64,000 nt of DNA, taken from Liolophura sinensis. Taxonomy: Eukaryota; Mollusca; Polyplacophora; Chitonida; Chitonidae. The DNA lies in assembly GCF_032854445.1 (NCBI RefSeq), contig NC_088298.1, positions 11,955,504 through 12,019,503 of the forward strand, given 5' to 3'. A model generated the notes under the pieces. That model was not told the origin of the DNA. It saw only the letters and a program-made list of their open reading frames with translations, and searched no databases. Shown in pieces: positions 23,103 to 34,566 of the stretch; the stretch's first letter is position 1, and every line of letters starts with the position of its first letter. The translations under genes and the position numbers were made by a program.

Positions 23103-23141
23103 ATCAGGCCCAAACCTACACCCTCGTAATCACCGCCATAA

Positions 23142-23404
23142 TTTTATTTATTTATTTGATTGGTGTTTTACGCCATACTCAAGAATAATTCACTTATACG
23201 ACGGCGGCCAGCATTATGGTGGGTGGAAACCGGGCACAGCCTGGGGGAAACCCACGGCCATCCGCAGGTTGCTGGCAGACCTTCCCACTTACGGCCGGAG
23301 AGGAAGCCAGCATGAGCTGGACTTGAACTCACTGCGACCGCATTGGTGAGAGGCTCCTGGGTCATTACGCTGCGCTAGCGCGCTAACCGAGCCACGAAGG
23401 CCCC
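23142..23404 (-). mobile_element. Full-length family-1 SINE with 12-bp TSD
   Basis: Reverse-complement copy with an ATTT tail, 'gattggtgttttacgccat', 'acggcggccagcattatggt', 'cttacggccggagaggaagc', and the head 'gcgctagcgcgctaaccg ... gagccacgaaggcccc'. Flanked by perfect direct repeats TCACCGCCATAA at 23130-23141 and 23405-23416. It lies between the 23047 repeat and the 3' end of the sulfotransferase gene. Confidence 0.95.
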
Positions 23405-23416
23405 TCACCGCCATAA

Positions 23417-24185
23417 CCCTATAGGCGTGGTACAGAAACACTTTCTTTTCATGGTATGGAAGTTAGTGTTTAAAACCTGTCCAAAGATAGTGAGTAAATT
23501 CGAGTACGTTGAATTTTACATCTTCCAATATTCTTAGCAACACATAAGCTAAATTCGTGAAATTGATGCCGTCCGTGTGCCCTTCCATCATACAAAATGA
23601 AGGAATATCTTCGATACAAACTCCAATAGTCCTCATGAATAATGTAAAACACTTCGATCTCTTCGAATTCTCTCACAGAGTGTGTAATTATGGTACTATG
23701 TTGACATCAATATAAGCCCATCTGCAACTTTGCATATGTGATACTGTATATATGGGATACGGGTTGTGTGAACGCCTGTAGAGAAAATTGAACGCCTGCA
23801 TATCGTGAAATATTTGGTTTGTAACCGTTGCTTTTTGTATGAAAGGAGTATACCAGGCTTATCATTGATCACTGCAGTATATATCTCTGCAATCCAAACA
23901 GCTGCCGCAAACAAACCTAATCAGAATGTGTCACATATGTGCACACCATTTTGATAGAAGAGGTGTGGTTCTCAAGTTGTTCCATTGTGAAATCGAAATC
24001 TGGAAACTTAAATGTTCCTGACAACTGTATGCCAGTTGCTGTGGCCACGAACTAAGGTTTCTGAAATCGTTAGGAGCATCAAGCGCCATGCACTAGGGCC
24101 ACTATTTGATGAAAGATTCTAGCGCTCACAGTTTTCGATTTACAAACCATACAATTAATGTTACTCAAATTTTTTTTTCAAATAT
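23417..24185. other. Intergenic downstream of the sulfotransferase gene
   Basis: No supportable exon or repeat. The minus-strand open frames 23470-23676 and 23696-23914 have no motifs or splice support. Confidence 0.4.
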
Positions 24186-24191
24186 TTTATT
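24186..24191 (-). promoter_or_regulatory. Poly(A) signal AATAAA
   Basis: TTTATT on the plus strand is AATAAA on the minus strand, about 75 bases past the sulfotransferase stop codon, a usual distance for cleavage and polyadenylation of a short 3' UTR. Confidence 0.6.
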
Positions 24192-24266
24192 TGTTGTTAT
24201 TTGCAACTGGCCATTATTCACTGCTACATGCATATTTCATAAGATGACTTAAAAAGAATATTGACT

Positions 24267-24580
24267 TTAAACCTTTATATTTGTTTTACCAAAAATGAAC
24301 CGAATTTGTGCGTTGAGTATGTCGCGACTCACTTCGTCAAATTCTAATGAAGGTCCAGCGGATTTTCTATGAAACAATCCTTCTGAATTCTGGACTGCAC
24401 ACAACAATTGGCGCCTCGGTACAGAAATGTCCATAAACTGGAGAAGCCGGGGTAGTTCTTGATCTAGTTTTGCTCTCCAGTCCTCATATTTTGTCACGTG
24501 GATGGGTCCTTGGAAACTAGTCCATTTTAAGATGCTTCTTGTCCACGCAGTACTCATTTGCCTTGAAAAACCTGGCCAAT
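24267..24580 (-). CDS. Sulfotransferase exon 3 (C-terminal)
   Basis: Acceptor 'ttttttattcag' ends at 24581. The first two bases complete the Tyr codon begun in exon 2. Encodes YWPGFSRQMSTAWTRS through FIFGKTNIKV, then TAA. It carries the C-terminal part of the fold with YEDW. Confidence 0.9.
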
Positions 24581-27500
24581 CTGAATAAAAAAAAGTACTT
24601 GTGATAAAACACCGTATATATTGAAGCTTTTAATTTACAACAATTTACATTGTTTGTTTATTCTATTACAAGTCGTAAATTTCAACAAGTTTCGTTATGT
24701 TAATGTTATATATTTTGACCATTCAGGTGTTAATAATTTCTATTTTTAACCTGTGACAGCACTTGTTTCTTCTGACGTCACAAGAACCCTATTTTGTCCT
24801 TAAGGGTACGATGAACACGACGGTTTGTTTCCGCTTTAACGGTATCCCATGGCCTTGTAAGAATTCCCAAATAAAAATGGATTATTGTCTCCATGGTGAA
24901 ACAAGCCATCGAACTCAGGTTTTATGTTTTAAAAACTCAATACAAATAAATCTTGATTAAAAGCATGAATAAATCTATACTACGTACTCTTGATTAACAA
25001 TTACTCTTGATTGACGAGAATTTACTCTTCATGTTGTACGATTGAATACTGATTAAACTTGCTCCCCTAGAAAATTTACTGTGTCCTGCCGATACCATTC
25101 AGATCTGTTCACTACTTCTCTTCACACCGTCCTGATTTCTTATATGGTGGTTTTGGTGGTTTGTGGTGAATTTGACATTGCGACTATTGACTTGGAAGGT
25201 CCATTGTTGTTGAGCATACAAATGTCTGTTTGGATCTCTATGAGTTCATTACATACAACTTTGCCCATTTAGTCCAAACAACCACAATTCCATAAAAATA
25301 AACAGCATGACATAGTATGACATCTGCTTTATGTATGTAAACAAAGTATCAATCAAGAAATGCAAGACCTGTCGAATGTCACACCTTTACGCCCGGGTCA
25401 TTTAACCAAATCGATCACTTAGCATGCTAAAAATCTAACATGGAACACATCACTTGAATTACCACCATAATAACAGCCATATATGTATGCAATTAACTGC
25501 TCCCGACACATCCTTTATCGCCATATATTCTGTCAACTGGAGGTTTTCGAACACTGCCATTAAAGCAGTGAGTACTAAAGTTCGAAACTTCAGTTGGAAT
25601 ACAAAGATGTGAAAATTTGAGAAGGTTTCCCTGGCTTTTTCTTATACCTATTCTCCACATCAGAAAAATCAACTTTTTTGTATTAGAGATTGTGATGTAA
25701 ATTTTATGAAGTAATAGACGGAACCTGAATAATATTTATGTCCACCGAAAGAATACCATTCAAAGTATCTTATACCGGCATTAATATTTTTTTGGGATTT
25801 TTTTCTAAAAGTAAAAGTTTAGTCATACTTCGCTTTCACGCAGCTTAAGTCCCCATTATCGAGAGCAAGGTGACGTCACGTTTACTCTGGCTCTCTAATG
25901 TCTATGTTATTGGCCGTTTAATAATCTAAGCCTACGGTAGTTAAAAGTTGTGGACTTCGGTCATGAAGGCCAAAGTGATAAAGATAGTTTTCTCGGAAAT
26001 TGGACATACTAGAAGAATACTTCTTTCACTGCTTGACCTGTTGATAGAGTAGGACTACTATGTCTTATAGAAGGAACTCAAGCGGCCCTGATTAAATAGC
26101 CTAGCCTAGCTGCAGATGCATGACCGTGGTATATCCTGGTTCAGGTCGTAACTGTTTACAAAATTACAATTGGATTGTTGTACAACTAGAATCATGCTCA
26201 ATTTTGAAACAAATAAATGGAAATAAATCTAAGCACCACTGAGGCTGAACTGGGCATTCTATTTTATGGATTTTATGCGTCAGTTTGTAGCGGGTGGCGT
26301 CGAAAGTAGTGCTGATCTAGTTATCGCGGACGTCAGAGGTAGCACTTCGGCTTGAACATGACGTTTCAATAATTTTACTGTATTTTATAAAAGAAAACAG
26401 ACAAAAACATCAGAGAGTTGTGATTCAGAGAAAAAAATTATCATAAGATTTATTTAATTTTAAGCGTTGTCCGGTGACATTCTATCATGTCATTCCCATA
26501 AATTCTGAAATTTGTTCTTGAGTAACTGCTAACTAAACGCTAAAATGAACGGCAAACACGTATATCTGGAGGTAAAGTTTACATCTGTGTCAGTCCGTAA
26601 ACAATGCAGACCTGCCCTACAACATTTGTGAATGGGCCCTTCGGCTACACGCAATTAAATCGTTGTAAACGATCTCAAATTGATGTTTTATGCAGTAGTT
26701 ATGTGCCACTTTATGGAGTGAATGAGTAAAGGTTATGCCACAGCTTTGGCCGCGTAATTTGAAGGCAATGTATTTGTTTGGATAAAATTCTCAAGATGAC
26801 TGCCTCGACTCACACCAGCCATTTGTGCGGCATGTCATTTTGTTCTATATGTTTTTCGGTGAAATTTCATTTAAATAATAAAGGATGATACTTTTCAGAA
26901 AGCTTGAGTATCCTGCTTTCGGCTGAAATATGTTTTAGCCAGATGCCGCCTTGTCCAATAATAAAACTGGTCTCGGGAAATTTGACGTTGGATAATGTTT
27001 TGCGGGTTGTCGGCATGAACTGTGATCTGGATACCTCTCTTTACTGTTTACATGTGTGCTTCAAGTAAAAGGATTTGTAAGATATTGACTATTTACTTCC
27101 TTATAAATTGTGAATTTATACGTTGATCAAGGATAAAGTTTGTAAAAATCCACTGTTTTTCTTACATTTATTAACTTTGGTTTCGGATGCGAATCCTGTG
27201 TGATTTCCCTTGGTATAACGTCGATTGAATTCCGCCCGAATAGCATCATATGGGTTTCGCAGTAGGAGAACTATTCGGGAAAATCGTAAGCTCGGTTCGG
27301 AAATCTTTTCTCGATGTGTTTTTATCAAAACTACAGAGCCATTTCGGATGCATTCAAATGGAAATCCACTATTCCGTAGAGATTCGTCACAATACACGCT
27401 TCCAGTACCAATACCTGTGGTCAGACAACAAAGTAACAGCATTAAAAATGATTACAATGTTTATATATCTATGAATAAATTTTCGTTGTGTAGATTTGCA

Positions 27501-28931
27501 TGGCTTTCATCACTTACTATTGTCACAAAAAAGGTGACCGAATGATGCAAATCCATGGTCAATAAAATTTGAGACAGCAAAAAAAGTTTCCGTGAGAAAG
27601 CTTTGAGACCGTGAACATTGGTGTAAAACGTATTTTGTCAGCACAAGTTGAATGTATTCATTGCTCGAGTTAATTCCTCAAATCAGCTTTGATCCAAATC
27701 GTATAAAACACATTGTTTGCTACACATTTATCAACCACATTTATCCAAATACAACCAGTCGTTTGTGTCGAAACTACAAGTTCACAATTTGGTGCTAAAT
27801 TCAACACAAAGCAATGATAATCACGAAAGTTAGCTGGCTGTTATTTAGAGGCCAGTACTAGGCCGGTTTTATTCGGCCTGTTTCTCACCAGTAAGCTGCT
27901 AAGATTACACATTTTCTGAGATAAAAAAGTTCAACTGCGCAGCTTTCAACTTACCGTCAAGCTGTTACTAAAATATATTATAAACCTGAAATTAGATTGC
28001 ATACAAAGACAATACGTACGTCCAGGGTAGGCCTCCCTATGTTTTTCGAACGATACAACATGATGTCAAGCGTGCGCGCGGAATTTATCTTTCACGTCAT
28101 ACTCAAGAATATTTCACTTATTCCACGGCAGCCAGCATTACGATGGGACGAAACCGGCCAAAGCCTGGAGGACGCCCAGCGAAGAATAATAAAACTACAT
28201 TAGCTGGAGATAATTATCATTTGCTTGTAGGAATAAAGCTAATTGAGAGGAAGCACGTTTTTGTGTGCCCGCCGGGCAATAAATGCAGTATCTTGCTCGG
28301 TTATCACTCGCTTCTTGGGCGTGACAACTAACCTTATGTGGTTCATTGAGCCAGCGGCCATTTCTAGGCTTAGTGTTCAAACTTGTGTATCCCACAGCAA
28401 AGGCCTATCTGGACCTGAGTAAAATTAGATCACTACAGTTGAATAAGTTATGTTATGTTGCGGTATGCCAGCAATCTGTGGATGATCCACGGATTCCTTC
28501 GAGACTTGCCCGGTTTCCTCCCACCATCATCTTTCCCGCCGTCGTATAAATAAATAAAATATTCATGAGCATAGTGTAAATCAACAACAACAACAAAAAC
28601 AAAAAACAAATATAGCGTTGTCACATACTGCCATTTATAAAAGTAGAACTTTTTACTGGTTAAACGGGCCTTGTTAATAGCCCCTATTCTCACCTGTTGC
28701 TTGTTGAACAATATGGCGCACCCATGTATTACCCGATCCGGGAAAGCTAACCAAAGCTGTCAGCGGTAACGGATTTGGTGACAGCTTAACATCCACTGGA
28801 GAACACTTCCTAAGAAACACAGAAACAACATCCAACCCATACAGGAGATACGTGCTGATGAGAAAAGGGAAAAGCACTAAACAAGTTGTGGTGAGCTTTG
28901 AGCGCCGTACTTGTGAAAGTAAAGGCCACAT
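24267..28931 (-). CDS. WSCD-like type II membrane sulfotransferase, complete, three exons
   Basis: Three exons (28931-28694, 27414-27166, 24580-24267) join with GT-AG introns, both in phase 1, to 801 bases, or 266 residues plus stop. The ATG at 28931 is preceded in frame by TAG, which supports this start. Residues 1-15 are a basic cytoplasmic tail and about 16-40 a signal anchor, giving a Golgi-type type II topology. FPGSGNTW (63-70) is the 5'-phosphosulfate-binding loop for PAPS. GTGSVYCD (82-89), VLIKTHRE and LLLRNPYDAIRAEFNRR (129-144) form the core and the 3'-phosphate-binding region. HVTKYEDW (190-197) and RRQLLCAVQNSEGLFHR (218-234) match the conserved end of WSC-domain-containing (WSCD) sulfotransferases. 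WSCD relatives are reported as glycan (sialate) O-sulfotransferases. The acceptor here is unknown. No WSC domain is present, so the protein is the bare catalytic unit, much shorter than WSCD1/2. A poly(A) signal follows at 24191. Confidence 0.88.
27166..27414 (-). CDS. Sulfotransferase exon 2 (core)
   Basis: 249 bases, phase 1 to phase 1. Acceptor 'ttgtctgaccacag', donor T|GTAAGA. Encodes GIGTGSVYCDESLRNSGFPF through TGFASETKVNK, including the LLLRNPYDA 3'-phosphate-binding region. Intron 2 (24581-27165, 2.6 kb) has no recognisable repeat. Confidence 0.9.
28085..28190 (-). mobile_element. Family-1 SINE fragment inside sulfotransferase intron 1
   Basis: 'actcaagaatatttcactta' and 'ggcagccagcattacgatgg' match the 3' domain in reverse complement. 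The match fades after 'aaaccggccaaagcctgg'. No TSD is evident. Confidence 0.7.
28465..28590 (+). mobile_element. Family-1 SINE fragment inside sulfotransferase intron 1
   Basis: 'ctgtggatgatccacggatt', 'gcccggtttcctcccacca', 'cgccgtcgtataaataaat' and 'attcatgagcatagtg' mark a diverged plus-strand 3' half followed by AAC-rich sequence. Confidence 0.65.
28694..28931 (-). CDS. Sulfotransferase exon 1 (signal anchor and PAPS loop)
   Basis: 238 bases. Starts at ATG 28931 and ends at CAG|GTGAGA in phase 1. Encodes the basic tail, the transmembrane anchor and FPGSGNTWVRHIVQQATG, the hallmark 5'-phosphosulfate loop of the family. Intron 1 is 27415-28693. Confidence 0.9.
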
Positions 28932-29984
28932 TATGGCTTGAATAATGAGCTATTCTCAGCTTAAGCCCCCATTGAGCACGACGTTATGACTCTCTGATAC
29001 ATCAACCATCCAGTTTGTCTTATCTGTGCAACTCGCTGGCCTACAGCTTAGGTTTAAAGCATTGGCCCTCTTCAGGATCGATCAGATTATGAACTGGTAA
29101 TCACGCTATGTTTTGAAGGCAGGAGATGCCAGCTTATGAGAAACACGTCAGCACTTTAGGTTAATCAGATTAACAAATGAGACCTTTTTTCATGAATGAA
29201 ACATCAACATTGAATATCTCAAGATCTCCATTTTTCATTTTCTATTTTTTTTAACGCCCCACGGGATTGTTAATAATTTTGACGTCACCCGAGGCAATGC
29301 GTTCATAGTGTAGAACCAAGCTTATGGAGTTTAATAAAATGAAAGGGATAAAGTAATTTAACTGCATTTTCCCTACAATAATATGAAAGTCGAACCTGTT
29401 ACGTGTTACGTGTCCCTAACAAAAGGCAATTTTCATAGTGGATAGGACCGAAGTTATATGACTGTTAGTAGAGGAAGTAGAGCATATCGTACCCTGGGGG
29501 CAAAACTGAGGTCTGAGTCTAATGCATGCTCCTAGAGGCCTGACGAATTTTAGCCGTTTCATAGTTAAGATGTAAGCATGTTATTATCCTCAGTCCTCGG
29601 AGACTTTGGTGGTGTACATCGTGAATGAAAGTGAAACTCTGTAAAGCCGTATAAAATTTGTGTCATACGTCAATTAACATTCAGCTGCGAATGTAATGTG
29701 AGAAATTTTATTGAAAATATTTTATAGAAGTGAAAACCTTTTCTGTACATTTGCCTGAATTTGCCACTCGTTATTCCTCGATCTCTAATTGATCTGTGGG
29801 ATACCCTGAGACCACCTTTTCGGGTGTACAACTGTAAAATCTGATGTTAGAATCTGAAAGTGGCCATTGAGAGTTTACAATTATCATACACGCCCAAAAA
29901 TGAATCTGTTTTCTGAGTGATGCTAGAACGTATTGTTATTATTACGCAATATTCTGACATATTCAGCAGAACATCCTGTTAGCC
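28932..29984. other. Upstream region of the sulfotransferase gene; no other gene
   Basis: Should contain the promoter and 5' UTR of the minus-strand gene, but no TATA box is convincingly placed. No repeats stand out. Confidence 0.4.
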
Positions 29985-30070
29985 TAATAGAATCCGTATG
30001 TTGAATCTATAGAATACGTGTGTTGAATCTATAGAATCCGTATGTTGAATCTATAGAATACGTGTGTTAT
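29985..30070. repeat. 22-bp tandem repeat, about 3.5 copies
   Basis: 'gaatccgtatgttgaatcta' alternates with 'gaatacgtgtgttgaatcta', each 22 bases with the following 'ta'. Short and nearly perfect apart from the two alternating versions. Confidence 0.85.
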
Positions 30071-30175
30071 ATTTGACACAATAATATGTTTTAAATGTAG
30101 AATATAATCCAACATCTCTTTAGTTTTCAGGTACTGTTATGGAAAACGGATGCGTTCTGTAGCCGTGTCTATTAA

Positions 30176-30538
30176 TACACGCCGGTCAGGAACTTGAGGG
30201 TCGAGATTAACAAAAATCGGGCGCAAAAAATCGCGCGGTTTTGCCTGATCTGGACCCCGCGGGATTTGGTATTCTTGGCTCTCGTGTTGTTTACCCGCTG
30301 GTTTTGTGACGGGACACGCAAAACTCGAGAATGTGAAATTAGCGAAAACTAAGCGGTTTTTTAAGCTATTCTCGCTCAGAATAGAAATAATATTGCGCGG
30401 TTTATTTAATCTCGGTTTCTCGAATTCTCGACATGGGTGTCCCGTTATAAAACCAGTGGATCGAAACCGCACAACCGCGCGATTTTTTTGCGCACAGTTT
30501 CTGTTAATCTCGACTCTCGAGTTCTCGGCCCGCGTGTA
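30176..30538. mobile_element. TTAA-flanked foldback MITE (piggyBac-like)
   Basis: The 363-bp element begins TACACGCCGGTCAGGAACTT and its other end, read in reverse complement, begins TACACGCGGGCCGAGAACTC. Both ends continue into GTCGAGATTAACA and then GCGCAAAAAATCGCGCGGTT-type sequence. TTAA lies at 30172-30175 and 30539-30542. The similarity continues inward as 'ctggttttgtgacgggacac' versus 'ctggttttataacgggacac', so most of the element folds back on itself. TTAA duplication is the signature of the piggyBac superfamily. No transposase is present, so it is non-autonomous. Confidence 0.88.
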
Positions 30539-30542
30539 TTAA

Positions 30543-31040
30543 AATACTCGGCTCTAGAATGCAAGTGGACGCATCCATCTTCCATAGTTCTTTGTTTAAT
30601 ATAATGTATATCCCCAAATGAATTATGAAGTCATAAACATGTTCAGTCATTCGCTCATCAATAAAGTCATGCTATCGGATACCAGTGTTTTTACACAAAC
30701 ATGCTTTGTACCTCTGTGATCGGTTTGCCATACTCCCATCTCGTTGTTCTCCGTCCTCTCGAGTTCCAGGTTAGTGAATGTAAAGTACACATCTGTATTT
30801 CAGTTAACCTGGATTGTTACAGGACCTCTAATATTACATCACGTCATAAGCACAGGAACATTGTTTTCAAGTCTATACTAGGTATATTACGGACGTACAT
30901 AAATCTTGCCTATTTTCTGCAGAACTATGTTTGAACATTGGTTTTATGCATAGAATTTGCAAAAGTTGATGGGTGCATGTATACATTGCTATATTGATTG
31001 TGATTGGACAGGCCATGCTGACGTTTACCTCTGATGTGAC
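30543..31040. other. Intergenic; nothing recognised
   Basis: No exon, array or mobile element is supportable. Confidence 0.4.
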
Positions 31041-32126
31041 ATATCAGGAGTTACAGGAGTAAGTTGAGAGACCAGTTTTCCTGTGTCAAGATGGATACAG
31101 ACCCCCATTACAACGATTGTAGTTCTCTGTATTTTAGGGTATAAAGTCTTTTTTTGCTCCCAAGCGGCCATGTTTGGTGTACAGGTGCATGCTTGGTATT
31201 AAAATGCCGGAAACTATCTAAACTTTGAGGAGGTATGAGCTTTATTGATGAACGTTTGAAATTCTGGGCGAGAGGACACAAGGTGTGAGGTAGTGATGAG
31301 GCTGCGAGTGACGTCCCCTTGGCGTTGCTAGGCACGCCTCCCAGCTGCCAGCATGGAAAGGTCCAGATTTTGACGGTCAACCTATGTCAAGATTTTTATG
31401 GCTTGTTTCTCACAGGTTAGGTCAGGTATGCACCAAAGCTTATTGGCCACGGAATGTTTGGGACTGAGCTACAGCGCTAGAAGTTAACATTGTCGCTTAT
31501 GGAAAATTAATGGGGGTCTGAGGCCAGATAAAGGTTACGGCCAGCGAGTTCAAGCATATAAAAGGGGAGACAACCCAGGCCGCTGTATCGGTCCAGCATG
31601 GGGATAATTAAGGTCATCTTAGAGATCTTAAGGGATGAGAGTCAAACCTCTATCACAAAACTTAAGTTAGAAACTGTCTGATCAAGAACTTTTGAGGAGC
31701 CAGGTGTTACTGGAACCTTCACTGGAATGATTTAAAGAAAGATAAAATTAACTTGCTTGGTTTTGTTGATCATGAACGTTAAAATAGGTATGTCAGTCTT
31801 GGAGATTCGACTGAATCCACCTGTGACTGGCTGCATTGTTGTGATGTAATAACACATCCAAATTTGCAATGTTATGAAAGAATTAATAAAGGCTGTTAAA
31901 CTTTATTGTGAGGTAATTTTGTCATAGCCTTTTGACCAACCACAGCTGTGGATGATATGGAGGTATCAACATCTGGTGGAGTTAGCTCCCCTAGACACGC
32001 CTAAGGTAATTTTGACAAGACGACATTCAGCCAGGGATCAGAACAGTTGCTGAAAGAATTGAAGGACCTTCATCAAAGTCAATGTTCAGCTTTGTCTCTC
32101 TCTTGAATTTACCTCATCAAGTTTTT
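31041..32126 (+). promoter_or_regulatory. Possible LTR or promoter region with TATA box and poly(A) signal
   Basis: A TATAAAAGG box near 31557, a GC-richer upstream segment and an AATAAA at about 31884 are spaced like the U3-R-U5 parts of an LTR or like a short transcription unit. I could not find matching ends or a TSD, so it stays a candidate. No open frame of note. Confidence 0.25.
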
Positions 32127-32131
32127 ATCAT

Positions 32132-32900
32132 TGTTACGACCCAAACTGTCTGTATTATAAAGAGATGGCTTGTTCGAATTACACGACAGTCTAGCCGCAC
32201 AAAAAAGTAACCAAAACCAGCAGATTTTATTCTACAACAGTTTATTAGGTTTAACAAGAACATATAACAAGACTTTTACAAATACTAAAGTACTTAAGTT
32301 TAACAAGAAAGGATAGCAGTATCTATACAAATACTAAAGTACTTACATGTACAACGGTGTCAAGTCCAAACGGACGCATATATTCCACAATGCTGAAAAC
32401 CATACAGGCATAAATGCACAGAGGCAATATTCATAACAGCGAAAATAAACAGTATAACTGAGTGTATGACGAAATATACACAAAATTCCACAGACAGGGT
32501 CTGTGTACTAATAAGCACTGTGTATACAAGAGCACAATTTAAATATACAAGTTCAGACTGAACAAGTCCTCGGTGGAGATATGATATAACACAGCCAGAG
32601 ACTATAAAGACACCAAAATTCAGCACAAAAGGCCTACTAAAGTAATTCACAGCGAAAGCATCCAAAACTCTCAATAATTCTCCGTTCTCCTTCCTTTGAC
32701 CTGCTTTTATAGGTCTTGTATATACTGGTGGAATTTTCTAGAATAAGAAAATTCTTGAACACTTGTCGTAAGCAAACGGGCCCCGAACTGAGCGTATTCT
32801 GGAACATTCTAAGGCAGAGGCAGACAGCAGGCCCTGAACTCAGCATATGTAAACAGGGGCAAGCTAAATTTAGAAGCTGACGGCAGTTGTTCACATAACA
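32132..32900 (-). mobile_element. Solo LTR with 5-bp TSD
   Basis: The 769-bp unit starts TGTTACGACC and ends CACATAACA, so the termini are TGTTA...TAACA. The flanks are perfect direct repeats ATCAT at 32127-32131 and 32901-32905. On the minus strand there is a core-promoter-like CTATAAAAGCAG near 32712 and AATAAA signals near 32220-32245, in the U3-R-U5 order, so the element is read on the minus strand. No internal gag/pol sequence adjoins, so this is a solo LTR left by recombination. A near-direct duplication ('acaaatactaaagtactta') lies at about 32278-32345. The open frames 32360-32674 and 32637-32894 are LTR noise. Confidence 0.85.
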
Positions 32901-32905
32901 ATCAT

Positions 32906-33945
32906 ATATGAAACTTTTATTTTGAGGCTACACAAAACTGTTTCAGAGAATGAAACAGAATGGAAGTTTTAAAATCTGTGGTGTGATATAAAAGTAGGAA
33001 ATAAGATTATAAATACATTCATGCAAACTGTGTGGCGGGTAAACTTGTACAGTTATATATACCAAGTCGTTCAGTATTATATAGTGTTTTTCTTTTTACA
33101 TTTGGTTCTTATGTGCTACATTTCAACTTGACTGCTGGCCGGCTGAAGATCTGTTTGGAGCCTCATGGCCACTTTCCAGTAGAACCTGGGATAGAGAAGC
33201 GCGCGCTGACAGAGAGTTGTATGCCTGGGTTGTCTGCCTCAAGAAGCTTCAGCCTGTCCCAACGCCCCAGTCCCTTGCACAGAAGCCTACTGATTGTCGG
33301 AGGAAGTGGGGTCTCGCGCACGGTGCTGACCCATATTCCCTTCTCAGTTCAAGGTCATGATTTATCAAATGAGTAATTCAATGAATCACCGGCGGACATT
33401 CAACTGGAAAAAAAGAGCTCGGTTCGAACCTAACCGGTGAAGATATTGGAAGAGCTGCACAAACTAAACGGAGTATCATTAAGGTTATAAAAATCGTATT
33501 CCCGAAGACTTCCATTTCTACTCAAACTACTTCTGTCAAGCTCATTTTGCCTTAAAATTACTGTCCTCCAAATAACCTTTAACACATCGACGTGCAGGGA
33601 GTTAATTTTTACGCCTAGTGTGAAATAAATTTATTTCATACACCGCATACTTCTCACAACAGCCATAACATCTGCTGAATAATAAAAACAATGTCGCACT
33701 CCTAATCCTTGATACTTTGGTTGTAACGGAGTTTACACCTGTTTGGCTGTTTACAGTTTCTGGTACTTTGTGCCAGAGAGAGGCTCTTCAAACATTCACC
33801 ACAGCACGTACCTCAGATCACTCTGTAACTAATTATTCATATATAAGCAGTCTTTTAATTTCGAAGTTGATGAAATTGAACTCATCTATTGTAGAAAGTA
33901 GCTGAATTACGACGTATATGTCAAATATATTTTACATGTACAATA
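32906..33945. other. Intergenic; a GC-richer patch but no supportable exon
   Basis: 33120-33360 is less AT-rich and has one long frame, but there is no ATG, motif or splice consensus worth calling. Confidence 0.35.
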
Positions 33946-33949
33946 CGAA

Positions 33950-34445
33950 ACTAGTCACTGACTGGTCTCCTTCAGGTAATACTTACGGAACACGGACCAC
34001 GCGTCACTGACTGGCCTCTTACAGATACTGCTTACGGAACGCGGACATCGCGTCACTGACTGGCCTCTTACAGATACTGCTTAAGGAACACGGACCACGC
34101 GTCACTGACTGGCCTCTTACAGATACTGCTTACGGAACACGGACCACGCGTCACGGACTGGCCTCTTACAGATACTGCTTACGGAACACGGACCACGCGT
34201 CACGGACTGGCCTCTTACAGATACTGCTTACGGAACACGGACCACGCGTCACGGACTGGCCTCTTACAGATACTGCTTACGGAACACGGACCACGCGTCA
34301 CTGACTGGCCTCTTACAGATACTGCTTACGGAACACGGACCACACGTCACTGACTGGCCTCTTACAGATACTGCTTATAGAACACGGGTAGCTAGTCATT
34401 GGCTGGTCTCCTACAGGTACTGCTTATAGAACACGGGTAAGCAGT
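33950..34445. repeat. 49-bp tandem repeat, about 10 copies
   Basis: 'gtcactgactggcctcttac' plus 'agatactgcttacggaacac' plus 'ggaccacgc' repeats with an exact 49-base step (for example 33994 to 34043). Central copies are nearly identical and differ at cactgac/cacggac. End copies are diverged. Confidence 0.94.
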
Positions 34446-34489
34446 CGCCACACACAGTAGCAGACATAGTAGCAGCTTTAATTAATTTA

Positions 34490-34566
34490 TTTATTTCATT
34501 GGTGTTTTACACCGTACTCTAGAATATTTCACTTATACGACAGCGGCCAGCATTATGGTGGGAAGA
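34490..34566 (-). mobile_element. Strongly 5'-truncated family-1 SINE
   Basis: An ATTT tail, 'cattggtgttttacaccgta' and 'acagcggccagcattatggt', then the match stops. From 34567 to 35285 I see no feature. Confidence 0.8.

Noticed and set aside
31041-32126. A second LTR upstream of the solo LTR
   Set aside because: TATA and poly(A) signals are well spaced, but no matching TG...CA ends with TSD could be found. Kept only as a low-confidence regulatory candidate.
32360-32894. Minus-strand open frames of 104 and 85 codons
   Set aside because: Both lie in the solo LTR. LTRs do not normally encode protein, and no motif is seen.
33032-33376. Plus-strand 114-codon frame in a GC-richer patch
   Set aside because: Starts with GTG, has no motif, and there are no clear splice sites.
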